Source: Xanthomonas cassavae CFBP 4642
Lineage (GTDB): Bacteria; Pseudomonadota; Gammaproteobacteria; Xanthomonadales; Xanthomonadaceae
NCBI RefSeq assembly: GCF_000454545.1
Contig: NZ_CM002139.1
Coordinates: 1,830,056 to 1,894,055, forward strand
Length of the DNA stretch: 64,000 bases
Reading direction: 5' to 3'
Shown piece by piece: positions 47,282 to 56,786 of the stretch; positions within the stretch are counted from its first letter, which is position 1; each line of letters begins with the position of its first letter. The translations under genes were made by a program, and so were the position numbers. The notes beneath the pieces were generated by a model. The model had not been told where the DNA came from. It ran no database searches and worked only from the letters and a program-made list of their open reading frames with translations.

Positions 47282-49303
47282 TCAGTGCGGCGCTGCAGGC
47301 GCAGACGCCTCGCTCGCGGAAGCAGGCGCGGACGCCGACTGCCACCCGCACATCTGCCCCTGGTTCTGCTGCTTGAGCCATTCGCTCATCGGCGCGAAGT
47401 ACTCCAGCATCGGGCCGGCGTCGAGCTTCTCGCTGCCGGTGAGTTCCTTCAGCGTGGTCTGCCATGGTTGGCTGGAGCCGCGTTGCAACATCGACCAGAA
47501 TTTCTGCCCGGCATCTTTGTTGCCGTAGAAGCTGCACTCGTACAGCGGGCCCTGGTGGCCGGCCGCCTGGCACAGGCCCTTGTAGAACTGGAACTGCAGA
47601 ATGTGCGCAAGGAAGTACCGCGTATAGGGCGTATTGCCCGGCACATGGTATTTGGCACCGGGATCGAAGAACTCCTCGCCGCGCGCGCTGACCGGCGCCA
47701 CGCCCTGGTACTTGGCCTTCAGGTCCCACCAGGCCTGGTTGTAGTGCTCCGACGTGATCGAGCCATCGAACACGCCCCAGCGCCAGCGGTCGATCATCAG
47801 GCCGAATGGCAGGAACGCCACCTTGCTCAAGGCCATGCGCATCTGCGAGTTGATCAGCGCTTCGCGGCCGGCTTGCTGCTCGCCCACCATGCCGATCGAC
47901 TGCAGGTACTTCGGCGTCATCGCCAGCACGATGGTGTCGCCGATCGCTTCGTGGAAGCCGTCGTTGGCGCCGTTCTGGAACAGCGGCGGCAACGGGTTGT
48001 AGGCCAGGTCGTAATAGAGGTGGCCGAGCTCGTGATAGATGGTGGTGAAGTCTTCTTCGGTGGGCTTGATGCACATCTTGGTGCGTACGTCCGCGCCGGT
48101 GTTCTGTCCAGGTTCGCCGCCCATGGTCATGTCCCAGGCGCTGGCGTGACAGACCACGTCGCGGTCCAGCGGCTTGATGAACTGCGAGCGTTGCCAATAG
48201 GTATCCGGCAGCTTGGGCATGCCCAGCGAGGTGTAGAACTCCTGCGCGCGCTCGGTCATCTGTCTCGCGGTGCGCAGCTGTGCCTCGCGCTCGGCGTTGA
48301 AGCGTGCGGCGGTACCGCCATCGCCACCGGTGTTGCGTGCCAGCACTGCGCTCAGATTGCCCTGGTACTGTCTTTCCAGGGCGGAGGTGATGTCCAGATC
48401 GCCGGCGCCGGGATAGGGCTGCAGCAGATCCCACAGGTTGCTCCAGTCCTGCTGCCACATATTGCCCATCAGGTGCGCGGGCAACAGCCCGCCGGGCAGC
48501 TCGCCCTTGTCCTTGCCGTATTGGGCGTCCAGCTTGCCGCGCGCGTAGCACTGCAGCTGCGCGTACAGCGGTTTGACCTGCTCCCACAGCCGATCCGTTT
48601 CGCTCGCCAGTTGCCCCGGCGGCATGTCGTAGCCACTGCGCCACATCACCCCGACATCGGCAAAGCCCAGGCCGCGCGCGCCTTCGTTGGCCAGCTCGAC
48701 AAAGCGCTGGTAGTCCTTGCGCATCGGCTGCGCGGTGCCATGCCAGCCCTGCCAGGCATCGAGTTGCTCGTTGTAGTCGCGGCTGCTGGCCAATACCTGT
48801 TCCAACTCGCCGAGTTGGCGGCAGCGGCGCTGCTCGCCATCGCCCACGCAATAGCTGCCGGCGCCGTAGTCGCCTTCCATCTTGGCGGCGATGCGGGTGA
48901 GTTCGGCCAGCTTGGCCGCGTCGCGCGGCGCGGGCAGGGCGCTCATCAGCTTGAGCAGTTGCAGGGCGCGCGCACTGTCGGCGGACATCGGCGTGCCGGC
49001 ATACTGCTTGGATTGTTCGATCCAGCGATCCAGTTGCGCCAGCGAGCGCTCGTTGGCCTTGGCCGCCAGCAGCTGCGAATCGCCATTGATGTAGGTCGAG
49101 GACAGCCATTGCGCGGCGGTGACCTCTGGATAGGCAGCCTTGTATTCGGCATTGATGCGCGCAACGAAGGCATCGGCGCTTTCGGCAGGCACGGGTTTGG
49201 TTGCAGCAGGTGTGCCTGGCGGTGCGGCGTCCCGGCGGCAGGCCGACAGCGATACGGTGCCGGCGGCCACAGCCAGTGCCAGCAACAGGAGACGAGGATT
49301 CAC
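47282..49303 (-). CDS. M2 family peptidyl-dipeptidase A (ACE-like) lipoprotein
   Basis: A 673-residue zinc peptidase of the angiotensin-converting-enzyme family, removing C-terminal dipeptides. The zinc motif HELGH lies near residue 424 (TTIYHELGHLYYDLAY) and the third ligand Glu is in GFHEAIGDTIVLAM. Chloride- and substrate-site regions such as RWRWGVFDGSI and FYKGLCQAAG are present. The signal ends in a lipobox (AAGTVSLSAC), so it is anchored in the envelope. A bacterial ACE of this type has been described from Xanthomonas. It is a free-standing gene. The last 20 residues are an Ala/Ser/Pro-rich tail of no known role. Confidence 0.93.
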   Translation of the reverse strand: MNPRLLLLALAVAAGTVSLSACRRDAAPPGTPAATKPVPAESADAFVARINAEYKAAYPEVTAAQWLSSTYINGDSQLLAAKANERSLAQLDRWIEQSKQYAGTPMSADSARALQLLKLMSALPAPRDAAKLAELTRIAAKMEGDYGAGSYCVGDGEQRRCRQLGELEQVLASSRDYNEQLDAWQGWHGTAQPMRKDYQRFVELANEGARGLGFADVGVMWRSGYDMPPGQLASETDRLWEQVKPLYAQLQCYARGKLDAQYGKDKGELPGGLLPAHLMGNMWQQDWSNLWDLLQPYPGAGDLDITSALERQYQGNLSAVLARNTGGDGGTAARFNAEREAQLRTARQMTERAQEFYTSLGMPKLPDTYWQRSQFIKPLDRDVVCHASAWDMTMGGEPGQNTGADVRTKMCIKPTEEDFTTIYHELGHLYYDLAYNPLPPLFQNGANDGFHEAIGDTIVLAMTPKYLQSIGMVGEQQAGREALINSQMRMALSKVAFLPFGLMIDRWRWGVFDGSITSEHYNQAWWDLKAKYQGVAPVSARGEEFFDPGAKYHVPGNTPYTRYFLAHILQFQFYKGLCQAAGHQGPLYECSFYGNKDAGQKFWSMLQRGSSQPWQTTLKELTGSEKLDAGPMLEYFAPMSEWLKQQNQGQMCGWQSASAPASASEASAPAAPH

Positions 49304-49526
49304 GGGTGGTCCTTGCGGTGAAGTCCGGGCAAAGGCTAGAGCGCGCCAGGCGTCAGGGCAAGCGGGGGCGCTTCACTCGGCACAGCGGCGACCGGTCCGG
49401 GCACCGTCAGCGCGACGCCCGGCTCCGGGGCGGGAACTCCGCAACGCAGGGCAACGGGCTCACGCGACCGGTAGACGGAAGTAACTGTCTACGCGCTTGC
49501 CGCGTTCCCGCATTCTGGCGTCGCTT

Positions 49527-51197
49527 TCAGCCGGCCTTCGTCGTGCATTGCGCGAACACATCGCGCTCGCGTGCGTAGATGCTGGTCCTGACCTGCATCA
49601 GGCCCAGCACCGAGGGGAACAGCGCGTCCTGGTCGGTGTACTGGCCGGCGCGGTGGCGCAGGCAGGTCTCGTCCAGGCCGCGGTCGCGCGCGAATTCCGG
49701 CGAGAACCACATCACCATCGGCACGTGGGTCTGCTCTTCGGGCGCGATGGCGTACGGCACGCCGTGCAGGTAAAGCCCCTTTTCGCCCAGCGATTCACCG
49801 TGGTCGGAGAGATAGATCATGGCGGTGTCGTAGTCTGACAGGCCACGCAGGGCGTGGATGGCCTGGTTGAGGAAATGATCGGTATAGCTGATGGAATTGT
49901 CGTAGCCGTTGACGATGTCCTGGCGGCTGCAGCTGCCCAGGTCTGCGGTCTTGCAGACCGGCTTGTAACGTTCGAACTGTGCCGGGTAGCGTTCGAAATA
50001 ACTGGGGCCGTGGCTACCGAGTTGATGCAGCACCACCACGCGATCGCCCGGCTTGGCGCGCACTTGCGCTGCCAGGTCGCTCAGCAGGATGTCGTCCATG
50101 CAGCGGCCATCGGCGCACAGGCCCGGCGTGGTGGCGTCATCGAGTTTCTGCAATTGCAGGCCATCGCAGACGCCCTTGCACCCGGACTGGTTGTCGCGCC
50201 ACAGGGTCGAAATGCCGGCGTGCTCGAGCACATGCAGCAGCGACTGGTGACCACGGATCCTGTCCTCGTTGTAGTCGCGGCGACCGAACGGCGAGAACAT
50301 GCAGGGCACCGAGACCTCGGTGCTGGTGCCGCAGGAATGCATGTCCGGGAAATTGATCACGCCTGCCTGCGCCAACTCCGGCGTGGTCTGCCGCGCATAG
50401 CCATTGATGCCCCAGTTCTGCGCACGCGCGGTTTCGCCCAGCACCACCAGCAACAGGCGCGGGCGGCTGCCTGCCGCGCGCGGGGTGGCCATGGCATCGT
50501 GTTCGACCGGCTGCTTGGGTGCGTGCTTGATCGGCGAGTCGGACTTCAGGTTCTGGCGCAGCGCGACGATGTAATTGATCGGCGTGGCCAGGTAACGCAC
50601 CTCGCGGTGATTGCGCATCAGGGCGGAGATATCCTGGAACGACAGCATGGCACCGCCTGCACCCACCACGGCCACCGCCAGCAGGAAGCCGCCCCGCCAC
50701 AGCAGCGACTTGCCAATGCTGTGCACACGCACGCGCAGGCGGGTGCGCCACAGCAGCACGGTCGGAATCAGGAAATAGCACAGCAGCGAAAAAATCAGGC
50801 CGGGTGTGAGCAGCTCGCGCGATTCCTTGTGATCGGTGTGCAGCACGTTGCGCAGCATGTCCGCATCCAGATAGACGTTGTAGCTGTCCATGTAGTGCGC
50901 GGCCAATGCGGTGGTGAACAACAACACTGTCAGCAGTGGTTTGGCGTTCCAGCGCCAGACCAGCACCCCCAGCAGCAACGCATGCACGGCGATCAGCAAC
51001 GCCATCAACGAAAGCGCAAAACCAATGCTGCCCGGATGCGTGGCCATCGCCGTGCGCCAGAACAACTGGTTGCACACCAGCGCAAAGAACAGGCTCGACA
51101 GCAGGATCAGCATCTCGGTTCGCACCGTGGGGCGAATGCTCCACGTCAGCGCACGCGAGCTGATCCGCCCGCGCGGTTCCGGTAGCCAGGTACTCAT
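49527..51197 (-). CDS. eptA: Lipid A phosphoethanolamine transferase (EptA-like)
   Basis: A 556-residue membrane enzyme that adds phosphoethanolamine to lipid A, lowering surface charge and giving resistance to cationic peptides such as polymyxin. About five N-terminal helices lie in the first 200 residues (LILLSSLFFALVCNQLFW and following). The periplasmic sulfatase-fold domain has the zinc Glu in LLVVLGETARAQNW, the nucleophile Thr in SCGTSTEVSVPCMFSPF and the metal motif YLSDHGESLGEKGLYLHG. Six or more cysteines suggest disulfides as in EptA/MCR. The start overlaps the stop of the PAP2 gene (ATGA), so they are coupled. Confidence 0.92.
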   Translation of the reverse strand: MSTWLPEPRGRISSRALTWSIRPTVRTEMLILLSSLFFALVCNQLFWRTAMATHPGSIGFALSLMALLIAVHALLLGVLVWRWNAKPLLTVLLFTTALAAHYMDSYNVYLDADMLRNVLHTDHKESRELLTPGLIFSLLCYFLIPTVLLWRTRLRVRVHSIGKSLLWRGGFLLAVAVVGAGGAMLSFQDISALMRNHREVRYLATPINYIVALRQNLKSDSPIKHAPKQPVEHDAMATPRAAGSRPRLLLVVLGETARAQNWGINGYARQTTPELAQAGVINFPDMHSCGTSTEVSVPCMFSPFGRRDYNEDRIRGHQSLLHVLEHAGISTLWRDNQSGCKGVCDGLQLQKLDDATTPGLCADGRCMDDILLSDLAAQVRAKPGDRVVVLHQLGSHGPSYFERYPAQFERYKPVCKTADLGSCSRQDIVNGYDNSISYTDHFLNQAIHALRGLSDYDTAMIYLSDHGESLGEKGLYLHGVPYAIAPEEQTHVPMVMWFSPEFARDRGLDETCLRHRAGQYTDQDALFPSVLGLMQVRTSIYARERDVFAQCTTKAG

Positions 51198-51958
51198 GCT
51201 GCATCCCCCGATGGCAACATCGAATCCAGCACGCCGCGTGGCCGAGCCAGCATCACGCCGTACAAGGTGAGTGCGGTGAACCAGCACACCGCCAGCGACC
51301 ACAGGTCGTGCGACAGAAAATGCGCGCCGCGCAGCTGTTGTGCAACACCGAAGGTGAGACCTGCTGCCAGACCGATGAACAAGCCTGGCAAGCGCCATGC
51401 AGGACGCAGTGCCAGCGCACAAAAATACAGCGCCACCCACGCGTAACCGGCACTCGCGTGACCTGCAGGAAAACAACCGGAGGCAGCCAGGCCGTGGCGT
51501 GATTGGAACAGCCCAATCATCGCTCGCGTACCGCCATAGCGGCTCAGGTCCCATGGGCAATCCATTGCGGTCCACGACTTGAGCTGCGAGACCAGCGAGG
51601 TCGACAGTGCAACCGAGGCGCCCAGATACGTGAGTGGCCAGCGCAGCACGCGCAGGCGCCGCTTGCACCACGCGGCCACGGCCAGGATCACCACGCTGAC
51701 GCCGGCTGCGGTACTCAACCATTTACCGGCGCGATGCACTACGCCGCTGGTGACCCAATGGTCCTTGAGCAGCCAATGCCCGCCTTCCAGCCGATACAAC
51801 GCATCGGCGGCCCACTGGTCGCCACCGGCGCCCATCAGCAAGGCACTGGCCACCAGCACGCCTGCCAGCGGCATCCATAGATGGCGGGCAAGAAAGCGCG
51901 TGTGCGCAACCGTGGCGGTGCGTGCCAGGGCAGGCGAAAAAGCCGGAAGCGTGATCAT
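51194..51958 (-). CDS. PAP2-family membrane phosphatase (possible lipid A phosphatase)
   Basis: A 254-residue integral membrane phosphatase with about six helices. The three PAP2 motifs are present: KSWTAMDCPWDL, CFPAGHASAG (PSGH type) and LRGAHFLSHDLWS. Members next to eptA often remove a phosphate from lipid A or undecaprenyl diphosphate (LpxE/LpxT/PgpB-like). Coupling to eptA by a 4-bp overlap supports a lipid A role, which is inference. An in-frame TTG at 51979 could extend the N-terminus by seven residues; the ATG at 51958 is preferred. Confidence 0.85.
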   Translation of the reverse strand: MITLPAFSPALARTATVAHTRFLARHLWMPLAGVLVASALLMGAGGDQWAADALYRLEGGHWLLKDHWVTSGVVHRAGKWLSTAAGVSVVILAVAAWCKRRLRVLRWPLTYLGASVALSTSLVSQLKSWTAMDCPWDLSRYGGTRAMIGLFQSRHGLAASGCFPAGHASAGYAWVALYFCALALRPAWRLPGLFIGLAAGLTFGVAQQLRGAHFLSHDLWSLAVCWFTALTLYGVMLARPRGVLDSMLPSGDAA

Positions 51959-52057
51959 CGAAGCGTAGGCCTGTGTCAATGCCCGGCATCTTCGAAACCC
52001 GGATGTCGGAGAGCGGTCGGACCGGAGTCGTTCAGGCGTTAACCCAACACTTGGCGT

Positions 52058-52766
52058 TCAGTCTGCGTCGCTGTGGCCGCCGGTTTGTTCGGTGTCGGAC
52101 GCATTGCCTCTGCAACGGGCATGCCACGCCGTGCCCGGAATCAGCTGCCATTGATTGCGGTTGGATTCGCCGATGTCGATGCGCTGCGCCGGATCGATGC
52201 AGGCCGGCACCGCCTGCTTGAGCACGAACAGCCAGCGCTTTTCCGATGCTTGCGCCAGCCGCGGGCCGGCCTTGGCCCACTGCGCCTGCCAACTCGCCTT
52301 GAAGCCGAAGTCGGTCGCCGGCCGGTCCGGCAGCCGCAAGGTGGCAATCACCTGCAGGTAGTACCAGGCCGGTTTGACGTGATGCCAGGCGTGCGCGTAG
52401 CGGGTGCCGGTCTGCTTGAAGAGCAACTCGGGCGCGTAGGCGTGCAGTTGCGGGTCCTGGCTGTGCAACAGCGGCCAGCAGCGAGGGCAGCAGGAACGCC
52501 ACCGGCCAGTGCGGCACCAGCTCATAGGTTGCCGCTTGCAGCCACATGAACACCGGCGGCTTTTCCGCGTACAGCTCGCTGCCACGGTGCGGCAGCAACC
52601 ACTGGCCGCTTTCGACCATGGTGCGCGCAGCCAGCACGAAGCGCGGCTCGTCCGGCGGATTGGGCTGGCGCAGCCCCAGGCCCGCCAGCAGGCTGACAAG
52701 GATCGGCAGTAATGCGACCAGCAGCGCGGGGCGGCGGGGCAGGACGTCAGAGGTGGCAGGCGACAC
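52058..52766 (-). pseudogene. Decayed ArnT-like glycosyltransferase (GT39/GT83 type) with internal deletions
   Basis: The first frame from a GTG at 52766 gives LLVALLPILVSLLAGLGL, then PPDEPRFVLAARTMVESGQW and LYAEKPPVFMWLQAATYELV, the N-terminal part of an ArnT-like enzyme (first helix plus the acidic loop). The next frame continues with YAPELLFKQTGTRYAHAWHH and PAWYYLQVIATL, then jumps to a C-terminal periplasmic part that ends at 52058 (ESNRNQWQLIPGTAWHARCR). Such enzymes have about 550 residues and a dozen helices. Here most of the helices are missing, so one or more internal deletions plus a frameshift (near 52470) have destroyed it. It is divergent from colR and upstream of the PAP2-eptA pair. 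Confidence 0.75.
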
Positions 52767-52928
52767 GCGCGCGCCCGATGAAAAGGGGCGAAACGATAGC
52801 TGGCAACCTTGTCGGAAATTTTGTCGGACACCTTGCCGGTGCGCGCAGGGCCCCGGGGCGGTCGGGTCCGGCTGGCCTCGGGTAGGATGCGCACAGCGTC
52901 CCTGTCGGACCGTTCTGGAATCGCGCGC
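52767..52928. promoter_or_regulatory. Divergent promoter region of colRS and the lipid A genes
   Basis: These 162 bases separate the colR start from the decayed glycosyltransferase. Both promoters should lie here, and ColR is a candidate to bind the region. I could not identify a convincing ColR box or -35/-10 pair. Confidence 0.4.
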
Positions 52929-53645
52929 ATGCGGCTGCTGGTCATCGAAGATAACCGTAACATGGTTGCCAATCTGTTCGATTATTTCGAAGCCCGCGGG
53001 CACACCCTGGACGCCGCGCCGGATGGCATCACCGGCCTGCACCTGGCCACCACCCAGCAGTACGACGTGCTGGTGCTGGACTGGATGATGCCGCGCATGG
53101 ACGGCCCGGAGGTGTTGCGCCGCCTGCGCGAGCAGCATCATTCCGAACTGCCGGTGATCATGCTCACCGCGCGCGACGAATTGCCCGACAAGATCGCTGG
53201 CTTTCGCGCCGGGGCCGACGATTACCTGACCAAGCCGTTCGCGCTGCCCGAGCTGGAAGTGCGCATCGACGCCTTGCTCGCGCGTGCGCATGGTCGGCGC
53301 CGCGGCAAATTACTGCAGGTGGCCGACCTGCGGCTGGACCTGGCCACCCTGGAAGCCTCCCGGTCCGGCCGGGTGCTGCATCTGTATCCGGCCTGCCGCA
53401 AGTTGCTGGAAGTGCTGATGCAGGCCAGCCCGGCCGCGGTCACCCGGCAACGCCTGGAACAGGCGCTGTGGGGCGACGACCCGCCCGATGGCGACATGCT
53501 GCGTTCGCATATCTACGAGCTGCGCCGCAGCGTGGATGGTCCGTTCGCGCAGAAGCTGATCCACACCCTGCCGCGGCTCGGCTATCGCCTGGCGGAGCTG
53601 GATGCCGCTGGCGAAGCGGCAGGCAACGAGTGCGTCGATGGCTAA
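52929..53645 (+). CDS. colR: ColR-type response regulator
   Basis: A 238-residue OmpR-family regulator. The receiver has Asp7-Asp8-type acidic residues (VIEDNRN), phospho-acceptor Asp51 (LVLDWMMP) and Lys102 (YLTKPF). The winged-helix output domain is complete (QRLEQALWGDDPPDGDMLRS, then HIYELRRSVD). Segments such as LEQALWGDD and LRSHIYELRR are close to Pseudomonas ColR. ColRS systems react to metals or membrane stress and adjust envelope genes. The start at 52929 fits the family N-terminus. Its last eight bases overlap colS. Confidence 0.87.
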   Translation: MRLLVIEDNRNMVANLFDYFEARGHTLDAAPDGITGLHLATTQQYDVLVLDWMMPRMDGPEVLRRLREQHHSELPVIMLTARDELPDKIAGFRAGADDYLTKPFALPELEVRIDALLARAHGRRRGKLLQVADLRLDLATLEASRSGRVLHLYPACRKLLEVLMQASPAAVTRQRLEQALWGDDPPDGDMLRSHIYELRRSVDGPFAQKLIHTLPRLGYRLAELDAAGEAAGNECVDG

Positions 53646-55005
53646 GCAGCGCCCGCTGGGCCGCCGGGCCATGCTGTGGCTGTTCGGCTATACCTTGCTG
53701 ATGACGCTGGCGGTGTTCGGCACTGCGCAGTATCTGCATGAGCGCGCCGAACACGGCGTGTGGCGCTCGCTGCTGAATTCCGAACTGGACAGCATCCTGG
53801 AGCGCAGTGCGCGCAATCCGGACTACCACTGGCAGGACTCGGACACCTTGCGGCTGTACCGCATCGACGGCTCGGCCGGCGTGCCGCCGGTGCTGCGCAC
53901 GCTGCACCCGGGCCTGCACGACGAGCTGGATATCGCCGGCCGCCAGAGCGTGGTGATGGTGCGCGACACGCCGCAGGCAGGCCGCCTGGCGCTGGTGCTG
54001 GACATCACCGACTTTGAGGCGCTGGAAAAATTTCTCACCCGCTGGATGCTGGCGGCCGGCATCGCGTCGATCGGCATCACCTTGCTGATGGGTGCCTACG
54101 CGATGGCGCGGCTGGTGCATCCGCTGGCAGAGCTGGCCCGCGACATCGGCGCATTGCGTCCCGGGCCGGGCGCGCAGCAGATCACCGTGGGCGCGCAGGG
54201 CAGTGCCGAGCTCTACGTCATCGCCGATGCGCTCAACGACTACCTGGAACGCAACAGCCAGTTCGTCGAGCGCGAACGCGCCTTCATCGATAGCACCAGC
54301 CACGAGCTGCGTACGCCGATTGCGGTGATCGGCAATGCGGTGGAGCTGGCGCTGGAACAGCCGGGCACCCCGCCGGCGGTACGCCACCAGCTCAGGCGCA
54401 TCGCGCAGACCAGCGCTTCGGTGGAGCAGCTGATCACCTTGCTGCTGGTGCTTGCAAAGGATCCGGGGCGGCTGGTGCGCAGCAGCGATGCCGTGTGGCT
54501 GGATCAACTGCTGCCGGAGATCGTTGCAGACCATGCGCATCTATGTGCCGACAAGGATCTGCAGGTGGTCATCGACCCGCTCCCGTCGTGCAGCCTGACC
54601 GCGCCGGTGACCATCGTGCAGACCGCCATCGGCAACCTGCTGCGTAACGCAATCGAGAACAGCGACCGCGGCGTCATCCGCGTCGGTCTGTCCGCGCCGG
54701 GCGTGGTGCGCATCGCCGACCCGGGGCATGGAATGACGCCGGAGGAAATCAGCGCCATCTACGCGCGTCTGGCGCGCGGCAATGCACGGCAGGGCAACGG
54801 CATCGGCCTGGAACTGATCGGCCGGCTCTGCGAGCATCTGGGCTGGCACCTGCAACTCGAATCCGATGCCGGGCAGGGCACCGTGGCAACGCTGGACCTG
54901 TCCGGTGCGACAGCCACGAGCGAATCGAGGATGACTTGGCGCGGCGACCAATCGGTATCGGCAGGGCCATGCGGGTCCTGTTCGCCGTCCACGTCGCTCC
55001 GATAG
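53638..55005 (+). CDS. colS: ColS-type sensor histidine kinase
   Basis: A 455-residue membrane kinase with helices at about 11-30 and 136-158 and a periplasmic loop of about 100 residues between them. The H box is TSHELRTPIAV (His222). The ATPase domain has an N box (GNLLRNAIENS), a G1 box DPGHGMT and a G2 box GNGIGLELIG. Two ExxE motifs flank the sensor loop (HERAEHG at 34-40 and FEALEKF near 126-132), the arrangement reported to bind iron or zinc in Pseudomonas ColS; that role is inferred here. About 25 C-terminal residues after the kinase domain are low-complexity. It overlaps colR by eight bases. Confidence 0.87.
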   Translation: MAKQRPLGRRAMLWLFGYTLLMTLAVFGTAQYLHERAEHGVWRSLLNSELDSILERSARNPDYHWQDSDTLRLYRIDGSAGVPPVLRTLHPGLHDELDIAGRQSVVMVRDTPQAGRLALVLDITDFEALEKFLTRWMLAAGIASIGITLLMGAYAMARLVHPLAELARDIGALRPGPGAQQITVGAQGSAELYVIADALNDYLERNSQFVERERAFIDSTSHELRTPIAVIGNAVELALEQPGTPPAVRHQLRRIAQTSASVEQLITLLLVLAKDPGRLVRSSDAVWLDQLLPEIVADHAHLCADKDLQVVIDPLPSCSLTAPVTIVQTAIGNLLRNAIENSDRGVIRVGLSAPGVVRIADPGHGMTPEEISAIYARLARGNARQGNGIGLELIGRLCEHLGWHLQLESDAGQGTVATLDLSGATATSESRMTWRGDQSVSAGPCGSCSPSTSLR

Positions 55006-55035
55006 CCGCTAACGACGCTGTGCCGGTCGCCGCTC

Positions 55036-55497
55036 CTAGGCTGGCAGCAAACCACGCGCATCCAGCCAGCTGCGCGCGTTTTCCGCATCCTGCTCGAACC
55101 AGGCGCGAGTAGAGCCCAGGCGATAGGTGTAGCCCCAGGCATCCATATCGGCCATCAGCCGTGCGCTGCCCACGCCGGGCAATTGCGCGGCCAGCAGAAT
55201 CTGCAGATAACAGGTGGCGTCTTCTTCATCTACCGAATCGGTGGCGTCGGTATGCACGGCGGCGCGCCGGTCGGCCGGCAGTACGATCAGATGTCCGGCC
55301 TCGTGCAGCATCGAATGCACCGGCGTGTCGTCGCGCACATACACATCGCAACCGATGATGCCGGCTTCCGGTTCGCCCCAGAAACTGCCCGGTATCGCCG
55401 CGCCGGCGGCCACCCGATGCAGGCGTAGCCCGTAGCGGGCAAGCAGGGCGGCTGGTGCATCCAGGCCGATATCGGCCACGCGCAGCACGCCGGACAT
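55036..55497 (-). CDS. Small HExxH metallopeptidase-like protein of unknown function
   Basis: A 153-residue protein with a zinc-peptidase-like motif HSMLHEAGHLIVLP near residue 66, followed by an acidic stretch (DATDSVDEEDATCYLQI) that could hold a third ligand (EED). The N-terminal part has YGLRLHRVAAGAAIPGSFWG, then EAGIIGCDVYV. There is no signal peptide or membrane helix. The family is not recognised, and peptidase activity is inference from the motif. The ATG at 55497 is used; a GTG at 55527 would add ten residues. It converges on colS. Confidence 0.65.
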   Translation of the reverse strand: MSGVLRVADIGLDAPAALLARYGLRLHRVAAGAAIPGSFWGEPEAGIIGCDVYVRDDTPVHSMLHEAGHLIVLPADRRAAVHTDATDSVDEEDATCYLQILLAAQLPGVGSARLMADMDAWGYTYRLGSTRAWFEQDAENARSWLDARGLLPA

Positions 55498-55581
55498 GTC
55501 GGATGCGGAATCAGGATGAGGGGTCACACGCTGTGGCTCATGGTCAGGCGCGCGGCAAGCGCGTAGTGGGCAGAAACCAAA

Positions 55582-55607
55582 ACGGCACCGTGCTGCCACG
55601 GTACCGT
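55582..55607 (-). terminator. Stem-loop downstream of minE
   Basis: ACGGCACCGTG and CACGGTACCGT pair over 11 positions with one mismatch and a 4-base loop. It lies about 75 bases past the minE stop on the minus strand. No T tract follows. Confidence 0.35.
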
Positions 55608-55681
55608 CGGGAGGATGGCGTGGCCGTTGCCACGTAGCGCGCCTGCGTGTACACAGGGCGTAGCGGCATCCATGGCCGCGC

Positions 55682-55939
55682 TTACTTGTCGCCGTCTTCC
55701 GGCAGCGCGACAGAGATATCCAGCACGTCGTGCTCGCCGTCCTTGACCAGATCAACCCGCACCGCATCGGCGTCGATGTTGACGTACTTCTTGATCACTT
55801 CCAGCAATTCGCGCTGCAGCAGCGGCAGGTAATCCGGCCCGCCGCGGTGGTTGCGCTCCTGCGCAATGATGATCTGCAGGCGGTTCTTGGCCGTCTCGGC
55901 GGTGTTCTTCTTGCTCTTGAGAAAATCGAGCAGGCCCAT
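55682..55939 (-). CDS. minE: MinE, cell division topological specificity factor
   Basis: An 85-residue protein that makes MinD leave the membrane and drives pole-to-pole Min oscillation, keeping the division ring at mid-cell. The N-terminal amphipathic helix ([20 protein letters not shown]) is the membrane-binding part. The anti-MinCD helix follows ([20 protein letters not shown]). The C-terminal dimer domain is complete ([20 protein letters not shown]). It starts two bases after minD. Confidence 0.96.
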   Translation of the reverse strand: MGLLDFLKSKKNTAETAKNRLQIIIAQERNHRGGPDYLPLLQRELLEVIKKYVNIDADAVRVDLVKDGEHDVLDISVALPEDGDK

Positions 55940-55941
55940 GC

Positions 55942-56751
55942 TTACCCTCCGAACAGCTTGCTGAAGAAGCCTTTCTTCTCCACGGATGTGAATCGCATCG
56001 GGCGCTCCTCGCCCATGATGCGGGCGACTGCGTCGTCATACGCCTGGCCGGCCGGGGACTCGGCATCCAGGATCACCGGCTCGCCCTTGTTGGAGGCGTT
56101 GAGCACATCGCCGGATTCGGGAATCACGCCGATCGCCTTCAGGCCCAGCACTTCTTCCACGTCGGCGATGCTGAGCATCTCGCCGCCTTCCACGCGGCCC
56201 GGGCTGTAGCGGGTCAGCAGCAGGAACGCCGGCACCGTCTTGCCTTCCTCGGCCTTGCGGGTCTTGGAATCGAGCAGGCCGATGATGCGGTCGGAGTCGC
56301 GCACCGAGGACACTTCCGGGTTCACCACCACCACCGCGCGGTCGGCGAAGTACATCGCCAGGAACGCGCCTTTTTCGATACCGGCCGGCGAATCGCAGAC
56401 GATGTAGTCGAAGCCGTCGGCGGCCAGGTCCTTGAGCACCTTCTCCACGCCTTCCTGGGTCAATGCGTCCTTGTCGCGGGTCTGCGAGGCCGCCAGCACG
56501 TACAGGTTGTCGAAGCGCTTGTCCTTGATCAGCGACTGCTTGAGCGTGGCTTCGCCGTGCACGACGTTGACGAAGTCGTACACCACGCGCCGCTCGCAGC
56601 CCATGATCAGGTCCAGGTTGCGCAGGCCGACGTCGAAGTCGATGACGGCGACCTTCTTGCCGCGCCGCGCCAGCCCGCAGGCCAGGCTCGCGCTGGTGGT
56701 GGTCTTGCCGACGCCGCCCTTGCCGGAGGTGACTACGATGATTTCAGCCAA
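55942..56751 (-). CDS. minD: MinD, septum-site determining ATPase
   Basis: A 269-residue ParA-like ATPase that recruits MinC and MinE to the membrane. The deviant Walker A is [14 protein letters not shown] (residues 10-23), the switch segment is [16 protein letters not shown], and [15 protein letters not shown] carries Walker B. The C-terminal amphipathic membrane helix is [16 protein letters not shown]. It lies between minC (35 bp upstream) and minE. Confidence 0.97.
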   Translation of the reverse strand: MAEIIVVTSGKGGVGKTTTSASLACGLARRGKKVAVIDFDVGLRNLDLIMGCERRVVYDFVNVVHGEATLKQSLIKDKRFDNLYVLAASQTRDKDALTQEGVEKVLKDLAADGFDYIVCDSPAGIEKGAFLAMYFADRAVVVVNPEVSSVRDSDRIIGLLDSKTRKAEEGKTVPAFLLLTRYSPGRVEGGEMLSIADVEEVLGLKAIGVIPESGDVLNASNKGEPVILDAESPAGQAYDDAVARIMGEERPMRFTSVEKKGFFSKLFGG

Positions 56752-56786
56752 AGGATTTCTCCGAATATTTCTGTGGTTGGGCCGCG

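Noticed and set aside
47285..49321. A 678-codon plus-strand frame opposite the M2 peptidase
   Set aside because: Shadow of a gene with an intact HELGH active site.
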